Source of the DNA: Acanthopleura granulata
Taxonomy: Eukaryota; Mollusca; Polyplacophora; Chitonida; Chitonidae
Direction: 5' to 3'
Assembly (NCBI GenBank): GCA_016165875.1
Contig: JABBOT010000006.1
Span: 1,265,438-1,329,437 of the forward strand
Length of the DNA stretch: 64,000 nucleotides
Shown here piece by piece: positions 25,101 through 36,275 of this stretch; the stretch's first letter is position 1, and the number at the start of each line of letters is the position of its first letter. A program made the position numbers and the translations under genes. The notes beneath the pieces were generated by a model. The model was not told the origin of the DNA. It was given only the letters and a program-made list of their open reading frames with translations, and did no database searches.

Positions 25101-27371
25101 CGTTGCCAAACCTTCCGCGTTGTGATGGTGTCAGATCATCTTGGCACGACAGTGCATTGTCTTCATAGGTGTAATCCAAGTGGAGGTCGCTGATGTGCCA
25201 AAAGTGACCTGTAACACACAAGACATAGCTTAACATCCGACGTGTAACAAGCAACGCACGGCTTGACATTAAGCCTGTAACAGACAACATATGACTCAAC
25301 AACCAACCTGTAACAGACAACACATGCCTCAATATCCGACATATAACAAACAACATATGACTTAACCAACCTGTAATAGACAAAACATGGCTTTACATTC
25401 AACATGTAACAGACAAGACATGGTGTGATATCCGACCTGCAAGAGACAAGACATGTCTAAACATCGGACCTGTAACGGAAAACACAACATATGACAAGAC
25501 ATGGTTCAACTATTGATCTGTTACAAACAAGACATGGTTCAAAAACCAAACCTGTCACAGACAGCACTTGCTTAACCATCGATCTTTCACAAATGAAAAG
25601 TGGTTCAAAAGGCGGACAACCCCTTACAAACAAACGTAGATAAACAATAGATCTGTTACAAATGAGACGTCTTTAAATAAAAGACCTTTTACATCTAAAA
25701 CATAATCCAACAACCAAACTGAAATTGTTGATCTACCGACACATTACATAAATTGCATGAAAAACAGAGCAATTGGTTCAGCAACCGATCTGTAACAGAG
25801 GAATCGGTTCAGCAACAGGTCTGTAACAGAGGAATCGGTTCAATAACCGATTTGTAAAATAAAAGACATGCCTCAACAACCGACCTGCATAAGGCAAGAC
25901 AGGATTATCAAATCTTAACTTGTAACGATCACATTTTATCTATTTATGACGAGTGCTTTTCACCCTGTTTAAACCCACCACACATCAAAATTATGTTGGT
26001 ATATATATTTAAGATTAACCCTATTGATCGAAGATGAACTTGTGCTACTCTTTGGTCTGTTTCTTACTTGCCTGTATCAGCTGTTGCAACGCAGACGAAT
26101 CCTATGAGCAACGTCACGTGACGTAATACCTGAAGAGAGATAAACGACAGTATGCAATGTCCAACCCATGGACATGGAAACAGACTTTCTTACATCAGCC
26201 GTCAGCCATAGTGGTTAATAATGTATTTCACATAAAACTTGGTATGCAGTAATACACTTTCAGAAACACAAGGCTTTAGAGTGATGCTTTTGATGTCAAC
26301 ACCTAATTTATAAGAAATTAATAAACCTTTACACAAAAAATGTTAAGTGGTCCTGTAAGAAGGACGTAACAATCATAATCAAAGAAAATGTATCTCTTGA
26401 AAAATGCTAAACTTTAGGCCAAATAGAATGATGGCAACGCCAATTAAAAAGAAAAACTTTCAGAAGATCCAAAACTCTTGCTGACTGCCTCGGATAAAAC
26501 ATTGTCAATGGGCCTTTGGTTCGGTAAAGAACCTTTTGATGATAAGGGACAAACACGATTCGTTTGTGGGTAGAATTCTTAAATGCATTTTCATTTACTG
26601 CAAAAGAAAGTTAATTGTTGAAGAGGGATGGTAATGTAATTCCATCGCCTGCTGTTATTGTGTGACTGTGTTGTCACAGAGGAAATGGTTTTTTCTTTTT
26701 CTTTTCTTTTGCGCGGTGTCTTAGTATTATGCAGTTATTCCTGTGGCCTTGATTGAAGAACGCTGAGTCTGTGATCGGCTTCTCAGCAGTACGGTTTATT
26801 GTGAATTCATTTGCAATCATCATTACATATCCCGATTGTTATAATTAAATTGTATACAATATGTTCCAAGGGAACAAGAACATGTATACATTTATACTAT
26901 ATGTATACAAACAAACATAATGAGTGTTACACGTTAATGTAACGAATACAATATTCTAATAGTGCCAGACCTAATGAAAGTGTACTGTACTAGCCTTTAG
27001 CATGACTGAGGAACGCTGAATCTGGAATCAGGTGCTCAGTGGTACAGGTTATTGTGAATGATTTATACACAGAGGTAGCCAGTATATATATTATATATAT
27101 ATAGCGGTGCTGGGAGATTAAATCTCCAAATATCGCATAACACGTCAGGGGACAACAACAGACATACTTTATGCACACAAAATAAATAATACCTAGCCAT
27201 CTCGTACGGTATGGCTGGTGAATTGTAAAGGTAAGTTGTGACCTCAACTTCAAGTACATTGACATTAAATACATATGCCGACTGTTGTGGCCTGTACATG
27301 GAAATTATACAAGCGCTTATTCTATACGTAAGTAATAGTAAGTTAAGTGTAACTACGAAAGCCACGTACAT
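18265..27371 (-). CDS. Acid sphingomyelinase-like phosphodiesterase (SMPDL3-like), secreted or GPI-anchored metallophosphoesterase
   Basis: Calcineurin-like binuclear metal phosphoesterase of the ASM-like family, whose members act on nucleotide phosphodiesters outside the cell. Exons on the minus strand are 25208-25010, 22951-22701, 21691-21513, 20149-19966 and 18773-18265. All have consensus junctions, and phases join to the TAA-type end after SMLF. Metal-site motifs in order: HISDLHLD, WTGD across a junction, FGNHDYFP, and FGHDHDDEF, with AHISPG before the last. A candidate first exon, 27371-27311, encodes MYVAFVVTLNLLLLTYRISA, a plausible signal peptide. Its phase fits and gives 460 residues in all, close to the usual family length. 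The C-terminus (SSFFVVVMVFFSMLF) looks like a GPI-attachment tail, as in SMPDL3B. The five core exons are sure; exon 1 is about 0.45. Confidence 0.92.
18774..19040 (-). repeat. Minisatellite of about 23 bases carrying the 3' splice site
   Basis: Twelve or so units of TGATATGAACACAAAAGTGT plus 3 bases on the + strand. Read on the gene's strand, each unit is T-rich and ends TTCATATCAG. This is the same context as the true acceptor at 18774-18775 that opens the last phosphodiesterase exon. No minus-strand frame contains a stop through most of the array, so a transcript using an upstream unit would keep an open frame for some choices. Confidence 0.75.
19137..19182. repeat. (TA)n microsatellite
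   Basis: About 45 bases of almost pure TA inside a phosphodiesterase intron, abutting the 3' tail side of the inverted SINE copy that begins at 19185. Confidence 0.9.
19185..19315 (-). repeat. SINE copy
   Basis: Reverse-complement copy: GTTTTACGCCGTACTCAAGA, then TATGGTGGGAGGAAACC and CCCACGACCGTCCGCA. The tRNA-like head is missing. It lies in the phosphodiesterase intron between 19966 and 18773. Confidence 0.8.
20965..21045 (-). repeat. SINE 3' fragment
   Basis: Contains TTTACGCCGTAGCC, GGAATATTTCACGGATACGA and CGGCGGTCAGCATTATG. It covers much of the open frame at 20924-21175, which is therefore not a gene. Confidence 0.7.
21795..21975 (-). repeat. SINE copy, nearly full length
   Basis: From the 3' end (TTTACACCGTCCTCAATTAA) through GTATGGTGGGAAGAAAG and CCCACGACCATCATTCGC to the tRNA-like head (CAGCGTGAGCTGGACTTGAA on +). 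Located in a phosphodiesterase intron. Confidence 0.8.
21985..22085. repeat. Short intronic minisatellite
   Basis: Four units of about 22-24 bases around ACTTTCTGTGTAATATGTCA. It starts where the adjacent SINE head ends. A related CTCTCTGTGTAACGCATCA stretch recurs at about 22263-22290. Confidence 0.6.
23040..23215 (+). repeat. SINE copy, full length
   Basis: Head GTGAATTCACGACCAGCTGA, body CTCCGGCCGTAGGTGAGA, GCCAGCAACCTGCGAGTGGT and CGCTCTGCCCGG, then AAGTAAAGTATTCTTGAGTA and an AATAAATGA tail. It lies upstream of the 22951-22701 exon in an intron. Both small open frames on it belong to the repeat. Confidence 0.8.
25200..25900 (-). repeat. Degenerate minisatellite carrying the 3' splice site
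   Basis: About 20 diverged units of roughly 31-35 bases built on CCTGTAACAGACAACA and ATGGCTCAACAACCAA (+ strand). On the gene's strand each unit ends GTCTGTTACAG followed by G, the same as the acceptor used at 25209-25210. The unit next to the exon is the real splice site; the rest of the array runs back into the intron. Open frames at 25006-25405 extend into it and are not extra exons by themselves. Confidence 0.7.
26750..27070 (+). repeat. Pair of short direct repeats
   Basis: About 65 bases around GAACGCTGAGTCTG...TCTCAGCAGTACGGTTTATT at 26757-26820 recur, diverged, at 27001-27060. The sequence between them holds nothing recognisable. Whether they are target duplications or fragments of one repeat is unclear. 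Confidence 0.5.
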
Positions 27372-27399
27372 CTTCAACGTGTGATGACCTGGTAGTTAC

Positions 27400-29165
27400 A
27401 ATAACATTTTGATGGGTACACAAACATATGCCATATTGAGTGAAACGTCAACTCTTCCTTATAAACGTATATTTACTTATTATGATAATAATATAATTTT
27501 ATGGGGATAATTGTGTTAGTTTAGGTGTCCTAAAATTAAGTTATCTATTTGTCGTGGCAAAGATAAGCTCGAATGTTTCTTTTAGACTCTGTAGGTATGG
27601 TTATGTAGCATAGACGGAAACGCTACAAAGCCACTGGGAACGTCATATAGCATAGAAGCAAACTGTACAAAGCCCCGGGGATCATCCTCGAAACAGATAA
27701 CTATGCATTTTAAACGTGGTAGATGTAATCTCGATCTCACGCAATAAAGAGGTGAAAACGTTCCAAAACATTTCGCAATCATGAGAAATTAAGCACTTTG
27801 CGATAAGACAGTGGCGGGTTTGCCAAGCACAGAGGTTACTTCAAGTTACAACAATACCAGGCCACATCAAATCAGTTGTTGTTCTAATTCAGGTATTATC
27901 TCCTCTCCTTTCCTTGTTAACTATATTCTTATATATGGGTTGGAAGATAGAACAGCGAATATATAGATATCACGCCCGTAAAAGTGTCATCCAGCTTACA
28001 TTGTAAACGCGAACATGTTACCAAATTATATGTAGGATAAACTGGGTGCAATAAGAAGTCATAAAGTGACTTTCAGGTAGGGGAAGTTAGACAACGATAA
28101 GCAAATACTTACTCTGTGCGCCGCCATGTTTCTGTTAGCAGTGTAGCCTACAGAAGAACTCGCTTGTGTTACTCATGTGGCTCACTTTATCCTGCGCGAA
28201 GCCTTTTTTCTCTCCTAAAACCGGTCTATTTCTCTCATGTTGCAAAGCTCTGTTAATCTTATCTGTCAGGCTAATAATGCAAACATCGTAAATTCACCCA
28301 CTCTTAGTTTCCCGACAGATACACACACAAAAATTCTCAGCCTCTTCAAGGCTGCACGTCGTGTACAATCAGCATTCCTCGTTCAATTAGCAGTTAGCCG
28401 TTAACCCTGCCATCTCGCCCCCATCCCCCAATACCACCGACGCCCCGCCCCCCCCCCCATCCTTTCCCAGTGTGGACTAAAATGGCACCAAGAGGAGCGG
28501 TTGAAACAGAAACTTCCATTTCCATAGTAATCAACAGCAGCAAAAATGTTCCAGTTAATAGGGATTACTAGGGATAATGCTGTGACTTAAGGTCACTTTC
28601 TAAATAACATCTACTAATGTAAGATTTAAATAGGCCTACGTTTCATGATACATGTTATAAAAACATTCACATACACACACAGAAAAAATAGGCGTATGTA
28701 CCTTAATATGCACACGGGTTTAAGAGTATATTTCTTTTATTTATGTACAAAAGGCTTTATTTCCTCCACACTAATTGACCTTCTCAAGAGACATATAATT
28801 ATCAAAGAACCCACCCTTCTCAGGAAGGGAACAAGTTTGGGGCTTCTCAGATAAAACACCGTGCCGCGCAAGACGGCCATTTTTAACATTTGTACAGTTA
28901 TTACTACCAAAGATACCAATAAAAAAGTAAAGCCTTTGCACCGCATGGTCACAAGTGAAGTGGAGGAGATTAAAATCTTTGTCTGCGGAGAGATCTCGCC
29001 CGGTGAGTGATTGCACATCGTTGACCGGTATCAGTGAAGGCAGTGTGGTTACATATAAGTGAAGGTTTTTCCACTTCTCACAGCAATGCTGTGAGGAAAT
29101 TGTTTGAGGTTATCTTGACATCCATTTTCCCCTGACAAACCACTTGTTTCTTTGCAACCGTGTAT
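27400..29165. other. Intergenic, mostly featureless
   Basis: Upstream of the candidate first exon of the phosphodiesterase and next to the left satellite array. It includes a C-run near 28448-28460. A minus-strand frame at 28946-28737 would start MRCKGFTFLLVSLVV and looks like a type II membrane anchor. It has no recognisable domain after it and no splice partner, so it is not called a gene. Confidence 0.5.
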
Positions 29166-32100
29166 AGGCTATATACACATATATACACCTGCAACCACAT
29201 ATGTATACAGATATACACAGTGCACATATAGAATATACATGTATACATATATACACGTATACATGTATATACACATATATACATATACACGTAAAGACTT
29301 GTGAATATATATACACGTATAGACAGGTATATAGACATTTATACATACATATACGTTTACACGTATACATCTCTACATATATACACATATATACACGTTT
29401 ATACACATATGTATACAGATATACACATAGGCACATATACATACATACATTACGTCATATATACACGAATATACAGATATATATATACATATACACGTAT
29501 CCATTTCTACATATATACACATATACTTACACATATATACACGTATATACACATATGTATACAGCTATACACACATACATATATACACGTAAATACTCAA
29601 ATGTACACATAGACACATATACACGTATACATGTATACATATATACACGTATATACACCTATATACATGGGTACATATATAAACATATCCACGTATATCT
29701 ACATGTATACATATATACACATATCCACGTATAGACGTATACATGAATAAGTATACACGCATATGTATACAGATATGCATATATAAATGTATATATGTAT
29801 ATATATATATACACGTTTGTACACGTAGATAAACATATATATATATATACATATACACTTATACACCTATACAGGCAGACACGTAGACATGTGTACATAT
29901 ATATAAGTATAAACACGAATAAACACATTTATACACATATAGTCGCATGCAGGTGGACATGTCCATATATACACGCATATGAACATATACACACATGTAT
30001 CCATATACACACACACACGTAGGCATGTATACACATATTCCTGGGTACATACACATATACATACATGTACACATATACACGTAGACACGTATACACATGT
30101 ATACAGGTACATACACATTTATACATTTATACGTACATACACATATAAATATATATACATATATGCACGTATACATATATATAAACACATATATACACGT
30201 ATACACACGTATATACACATTTATATACATATACACGTTTCCAGGTAGACATGTGTACATCTTTACACGTGTGTACACACATACCACAATGTACACATAT
30301 ATGCACATATACACGTAGACACTTAGACATGTATACACATATATACAGGTAGGTACACGTATATACTCACATACACACATGTACACATATACATCTAGAC
30401 ATGTGTACATATATATACAGGTATATACACCTCTATACACACATACAAAACAAGTACATATACCCATGTAGACACGTAGACGTCTATACATGTACACACG
30501 TATATACACATATATATCCACGTATATACACTTATATACACACATATATACATATACACGTAAGCATGTGTGTACATATGTACACGTATATACACATTTA
30601 TACATATATACACGTGCACACGTAGACATGTGTACATATATACACATTTATACACGTATACACACACAAGCACATGTATACATATATATACACACATATA
30701 TATAAATATACGAGTATACATTGTAGATATATACATGCATATACAGGTATATCCGCATATATAGATATACACATACACAAGGATAGAGAGATAGAAAAGT
30801 ACACCTATATACAAATATATATACGAATATACACATATACACACATATACATGTAGGCATCTTTACATGTTCATATACATACACGTATGTTCATATATAT
30901 ATCATGTACACATATAAACGTATACATTTTACATATATACAAGTTTATACACGTGCATACACATATATAGATACACACGTATACACATATACATTTGTAC
31001 ATGTATACACATATTTACACGCTTATAGACATTTATCCACATATACAGGTATACACGTATACAGGTATACACCTATGCACATATACGCATATATATGTAT
31101 ATATAAAGGCATATAAAACCCTACTCACATATATGTACATACATATACACATATACACCTATACAGGTAGACATGTGTACCTCTATACACGTATACACAC
31201 ATGTACACACATGTACATATATATACGTAGACTCGTCGACAGGTATATATGCAGGTATTACACACGTAGATACATTTATACACACATATACTCATATACA
31301 GGTAGACATCTAGACATGTATACACATATACACAGGTATGTACACGAATATACACACATACAAACATGTACACATACACACGTAGACATGTAAACATGTA
31401 CACACATATACACCACTATACGCACATATATACACAGACACGTCCACAGGTAGACATGTTTACACATATATAAGCATACATATACATATACACGTGTACA
31501 TGTGTAGATATATACACGTATATATATACAGGTCCACACGTGTTGTAATATATATACACTTATATACATATTTATAAATATATACACGTATACGCATGTC
31601 TACATATATACACGTATACACACATATGTAGAAGTATACATCTATACAAATATCCACGTAGAGGCGTATACATGTGAAGATATATACATATATGTACACG
31701 TATTTACACATATATATACAGATATGCACAATTGCACATACACACACATTTGTACACACAGATATTTATCCGTACGTAGACACGTTGACATGTACACACA
31801 TATATACATGTAGACCCACGTATATGCGTATACACGTCTACACATATACATATATACACATTTACACGTATATCCACATATGTATATATATATATAAACA
31901 TATATATACATAAGCACGTATACACGTACATATTTATACATATTCACAAATATATGCACCTATATACACCTACATATACAGATATACACATATACAGATA
32001 TACGTATATAAACATACGTATACAGTTATACAGATACACATATATACCCATACCTAAGTATACATATGAACACGTATATACACATATATACTTACATACA

Positions 32101-33182
32101 TGTCGACGTATACATGTATACATATACACGTATAAACGCATATATTTCGACATATATACACGTATACACACATATATACTTACACACGTATACACGTATA
32201 CATGTTTACATATCTACACGTATAAACATGTGCATAGATATACATATATATATACATATACACATAAACACGCATACATTCATACCGATATGCACGTACA
32301 TTCACGTATATACGCATCTGTACACATATACACGTATACACACATGTACACATGTACATGTCAACAAGTAGGCATGTATAGACATCCATACAGGTATATA
32401 CACGAATATAAATACATACATATATACACATATGCACGTATACTAGTATGCACGCATACATATATACACACAAACACGTTTTTCCACAGATATACTATTT
32501 ACATATATACAAATATGCACGTATACACGTACAAATATATACACATATCTACGCGTATATAAACATACACATAGAGGTATACATATAAACACACATACAC
32601 GTATGGATATATACACGTATATGCACATATATACACATACCCACGTTCACACTATACATATGAACACACATACACATATATACACGTCTATACACATATG
32701 TGTATTGATATACATATATGCACATATACATATATACACGTATATTCACATATAAACATACACACATATACACGTTGACATGTGTACATATACACACCTA
32801 AATACACGTATAATGACATACGCGTATATACACGTATATATATACATATGTACATATACACGTGGACACGTGTGTTCATATATATGGGTAAATACACATA
32901 TACAAGTATACACGTAGACATGTGTACATGTATACACTTTTATACACGTATATACACATATGTATACAGATATGCACATGCAAGCCTATATATATACATA
33001 TACACGTGGACACGTGTGTCCATATATAGGGGTATATACACATTTATACACATATACAAGTATACACGTACACATGTGTACATGTATACACATTTATACA
33101 CGTATATACACATATGTATACAGATATGCTCATGCAGACGTATAGATGTATCCATATATACACTATATACACTACAGACTGT
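29166..33182. repeat. Left satellite-like array of alternating pyrimidine-purine DNA (4.0 kb)
   Basis: Almost uninterrupted TA, CA, CG and TG steps, with phrases such as TATATACACGTATA, CACATATGTATACAGATA and GTAGACATGTGTACATA returning irregularly. Near the right end a longer unit of about 145-155 bases is visible twice (CACGTGGACACGTGTG at 32859 and 33002). Stops are rare in all frames, so it generates many long meaningless frames rich in Tyr, Ile, Thr and His, or Tyr, Val and Cys. The array has the same strand sense as 45838-49645. Confidence 0.9.
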
Positions 33183-33189
33183 ACTACCC

Positions 33190-34724
33190 CAATGCCTACC
33201 CTGTCAGTCCTGTTGTCTACGGTCTCTACCTATACACGTCCGCGAGCCGGACAAGAGGAACCTCGGTCCGATGCGAGACTGGGACCTCAATTGTGTTGCC
33301 CAGAGGGCTGTCAAGCACTTCGAGGGGGCAAGGAGGGGCCATGGTCTTACCCTCGCCAGGCTCCGGAAGATCGAGGAGTGGGAGGCCAAGGTCCATGACA
33401 CTGGCGCCACCCTTCAAGACATTTCCGGCCTCGAGACCATCCTCGAGCGGGCAATCATCGTCCGCGACATCACGGTTGCCGACCTCTATAACTCAGAGTA
33501 TTATAGGCGTGGAAGCAATCGAATCATCGAGCTCACGCTCCACAACGGTCACGCCTGGGGGGCTGACCTCCACTTCCCCCAAGCCCGGCAAGTCGTCATC
33601 TACGAAGGCGACGTGTGGAAAGCCCTCCGGGAAGCCACGCAAGACGGGCCCAAGGCCGACTGGGTCCTCGGAGGAGCAGGAGAAGGTAGCGACCCATGAA
33701 AGAATCCTGAGGACGTGCCGCGTCCTGCCGCCGGAGGATCCTGAAGCTTTGCCCAAAAGGTCTTCGGAGAGAACCACGCCACCAGCGTTGTCGCAAGAGA
33801 AAGCAACGACTGGAAGCCTACGCCTGTCGACCTCCTCCCAATGGTGCAAAGCGCATGCGTGGAACACCGCCATGGAGGCCTTTGGAATGCCGCGGCCTAT
33901 AACGTGAACGACGTCGTCAGCATCGACATGAAGGCCTGTTACCCTCGTTCCAGGGTAATGGCGAGGCCGGTTCGTGATTCCAGAGGTTCGGGCATCCGAA
34001 ACACCGGATGACGCGCGTCGCAGTCAACGGGCCCCTCCCAAAGGACATCGGTACAGGCTTTGCCCAGGTCCGCGCATGGGAGTTCGCCGCTGGGGTCCAC
34101 CCCGTGATCGTGGCCTGGTTCGGGGGCATCTCTACAAGAAGCAATGTGCTCCAACCGCGCTGCTTTCCTACATGCGAGAGACGGGACTGCTCACCCGGCT
34201 CGAAGTAGCCGAGGCTATCGTTTCATTCGACAAGCAGAAGGGGGTCTGGTTGTCGGAGAGCCGTGATCTGGCGTGATCGGTGATAGGTAAGTTTACGCAG
34301 GGATCCAAGGCCGACGGCAAGAGGCTTACGCGGCGGCTTGTCACGGACCGAGGTGAGATCGACTCTTGTCCGCGATACTCGCCAAAGTGGGACCCTCGTT
34401 GGTGAACCCGAGGTCTGTCCCGCGGGCTGGATCCTCACCTACTACGATGGCAGCCAACCCCAGTACACACACCAGCGGGCCTCGATGCTGGCGTACGCAC
34501 ACATCAACCTGCTGGAGATGCTCCGCCGGTTCAAGCCAGAGGAGGCAGTACGGGTGGCCACGGACAGCCTCTACGTCAAAAAGACAGCGCTTCACAAGCT
34601 CGAGGGTGTCAAGAAGGCGTACGCAGCTCCTGAAGTCCATCCCAAGGGATATTGCACAGCGTGCCTAATCTGCCACGATCGACCCACGCCGCGGCCACCC
34701 CGAGAGGTCGCCCCGGCCCAGTGA
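33190..34724 (+). pseudogene. Family B DNA polymerase part of a replicase, broken
   Basis: DNA-directed DNA polymerase domain that would copy the element. The frame runs 1, 2, 1, 0, 2, 0 through frameshifts near 33690, 33895, 34000, 34140 and 34410. It has in-frame TGA codons at 34274-34276 and 34722-34724. Motif A is visible as SIDMKACYP (33919-33945), the mid-palm region as VIGKFTQGSK (34280 on), and motif C as VATDSLYV (34554-34577), where the usual DTD is ATD. The first part (EPDKRNLGPMRDWDL onward, 33240-33697) has no motif I can name, and an exonuclease domain was not identified. The left end meets the satellite, so the N-terminus may be lost. The helicase follows in the same frame beyond the TGA at 34722, suggesting one large protein in the intact element. 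Confidence 0.72.
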
Positions 34725-35845
34725 CGACACAAAGGTGAAAGCATCTTTGCCTGTTCGGACCATGCGGTCTACCAGCCCGAGCACGGTCACTGGGGGGGCA
34801 CACACGAGCTGGAGGACAGCGCCGCGCCGCGCTACGGCGACCCGCTGACCAGATACCAGCTGAGCTACTTAAACGGGGGCGGTGGCTCTGGAAGACGACA
34901 CGTGCAAATGAGCTGCTCCGCGGCAGGAAACCTCTTTTCTTCACCCCGACAAACCGCTTGGCCAAGGAGATGCGTACCAGAGGGGTTGGGGTTGACGCCC
35001 AGACGTACCACTCCTTCTTCCGGTAGTCTGGTCAGACGGAGTGGACGCCGGAACGCATGGGCCAGAAGTACATCCCGCTAGTCATCATCTGGGACGAGGT
35101 GTGCACGGTGCCACGGCCGGTGCTCGAAACGTTCCTCGACTGGCTCGATCAGAGGGGCGTCCAGGTCATCTGCTGCGGAGACCAAGGCCAACCACCGCCA
35201 ATCGCAGGGGACGAGCCACACGCGTGGCTCCGGGAAAAGGCCGACTACTACGAGGAGGTTACCTTCGACCACCGGAGCCGGGGCGGGGAACTGAAAACAT
35301 CGAAGAGGAATATAAGGCTCCGGCCTGACCGGGTACAGTGCCGGGAGATGCGCTCGGCCCTCCTTGTATGCCGGGGCTGGGAACACGCCCTGCCCCTGCT
35401 CGAATGCTCTTCGAGCGTCACCGCGGTGCCTTCCCGGACGAGCCAGTCCCACTCCTATATCGCCCTAGGGACACCCGCAGACAAAACGTCAAGGTCCAGA
35501 TACCCGGCGACGGCGAGCCAGACCAGCAAGAACTGGTCCCCAATGACGTCGTCCCGGTCCCGGACAAGACCGCGGCCGAGGTCCTTGATGGCAAATGGGG
35601 GGACGACTGGGCTCTCGGGTATGCTATGACCGTACACTCGAGCCAGGGGCTCACGATCGAGGACCCGCAAAAAGTCTGGATCGTCGACGACTACCTACAG
35701 TGGAGCAACTTGGCCTACCTAGCCGTGTCCCGTGTCCGCTACCTCCGTCAACTGGCGAGATGTTGCCCTCCGCCGCCTGAAGCAGACAGCCATCCCGCGT
35801 CCCCGCCCGTCTACGGCCACAGCGAGGAGGAACATAGGCTATAAG
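34725..35845 (+). pseudogene. SF1 (Pif1/RecD-like) helicase part of the replicase, broken
   Basis: ATP-driven DNA helicase domain following the polymerase. The P-loop region starts at LNGGGGSG (about 34870-34893). There the frame shifts by one base, so the Lys-Thr of the Walker A motif falls into the next frame. Further motifs are VIIWDEV (Walker B, 35081-35101), CCGDQGQPPPI (motif III, 35171-35203), FDHRSR, then after another frameshift near 35335 TVHSSQGLT (motif V, 35629-35655) and AVSRVR (motif VI). An in-frame TAG lies at 35024-35026. The order and spacing are those of SF1 helicases related to Pif1, RecD and TraA. Fusion to a family B polymerase and an HNH domain is unusual; I cannot name a described protein with this layout. 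Confidence 0.8.
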
Positions 35846-36178
35846 CTCCAGAGTTACAAAAGAACGGATGCTGGCAAGGGCCTGGGGAAGTGTAACCTCC
35901 GCATGAAGGATATCCTTAGCCTCAAGGATCAGCAGGGGCACAGGTGCGCAGACTGCGATGCCGAGCTCCTATGGTGTTATGCTCCAAAGGACACCCGGCA
36001 GTTCAGCGTCGACCGGCTGGACAACTCGAAAGAGCATACGCGCGACAATGTGAGGTTGACCTATCTTGAGTGCAACCGAAAACGCGGATCTCAGGCCTTG
36101 CCGCGCCCCACGGAAAATATGGCCGCGGGCGCTCTGGGCATATCAGCCAAAGGATACCCAGCAGTTCAGCGTTGACCA
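35846..36178 (+). pseudogene. HNH endonuclease-type domain at the replicase C-terminus
   Basis: The frame opens after a shift near 35755-35800. It carries a zinc-ribbon pair (RCADCDAE at about 35944), a catalytic core SVDRLDNSKEHTRDNVRL (about 36007-36060) and a closing CNRKRG. This is the pattern of HNH nucleases with a Cys knuckle. It may nick or resolve replication products, or help mobility. The C-terminus reads into a diverged second copy of the same domain (36150-36262). Sequence after CNRKRG has no recognisable fold. Confidence 0.78.
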
Positions 36179-36262
36179 GCAAGACCACACACCCAAGAAA
36201 GCCACATCCGTGACAATGTTCTGAGCCCGACTTGCCTGGAGTGTGCACCCGAAAAAGAGGGG
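36150..36262 (+). repeat. Diverged tandem copy of the HNH coding segment
   Basis: The stretch GGATACCCAGCAGTTCAGCG and the following bases parallel 35988-36095 of the HNH domain. Shared pieces are AAAGCCACATCCGTGACAAT versus the CATACGCGCGACAAT stretch, and TGGAGTGTGCACCCGAAAA versus TTGAGTGCAACCGAAAA. It is shortened and frame-broken. Confidence 0.55.
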
Positions 36263-36275
36263 GTGCACAGTTTAC

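Noticed and set aside
28737..28946. Type II membrane-anchor-like minus-strand frame (MRCKGFTFLLVSL...)
   Set aside because: No domain follows the hydrophobic stretch and no splice partner was seen; chance cannot be excluded.
29201..33145. Dozens of long open frames rich in Tyr, Ile, His and Thr, or Tyr, Val and Cys
   Set aside because: They are by-products of the alternating TA/CA/CG array, occur on both strands in several frames at once, and have no protein-like composition.
32782..33190. N-terminal 136 residues of the frame that continues into the polymerase
   Set aside because: This part is satellite DNA read through into coding sequence; protein-like sequence starts only near 33236.
34609..35452. 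Long minus-strand frames opposite the helicase
   Set aside because: Shadows of the GC-rich + strand coding region; no motifs.
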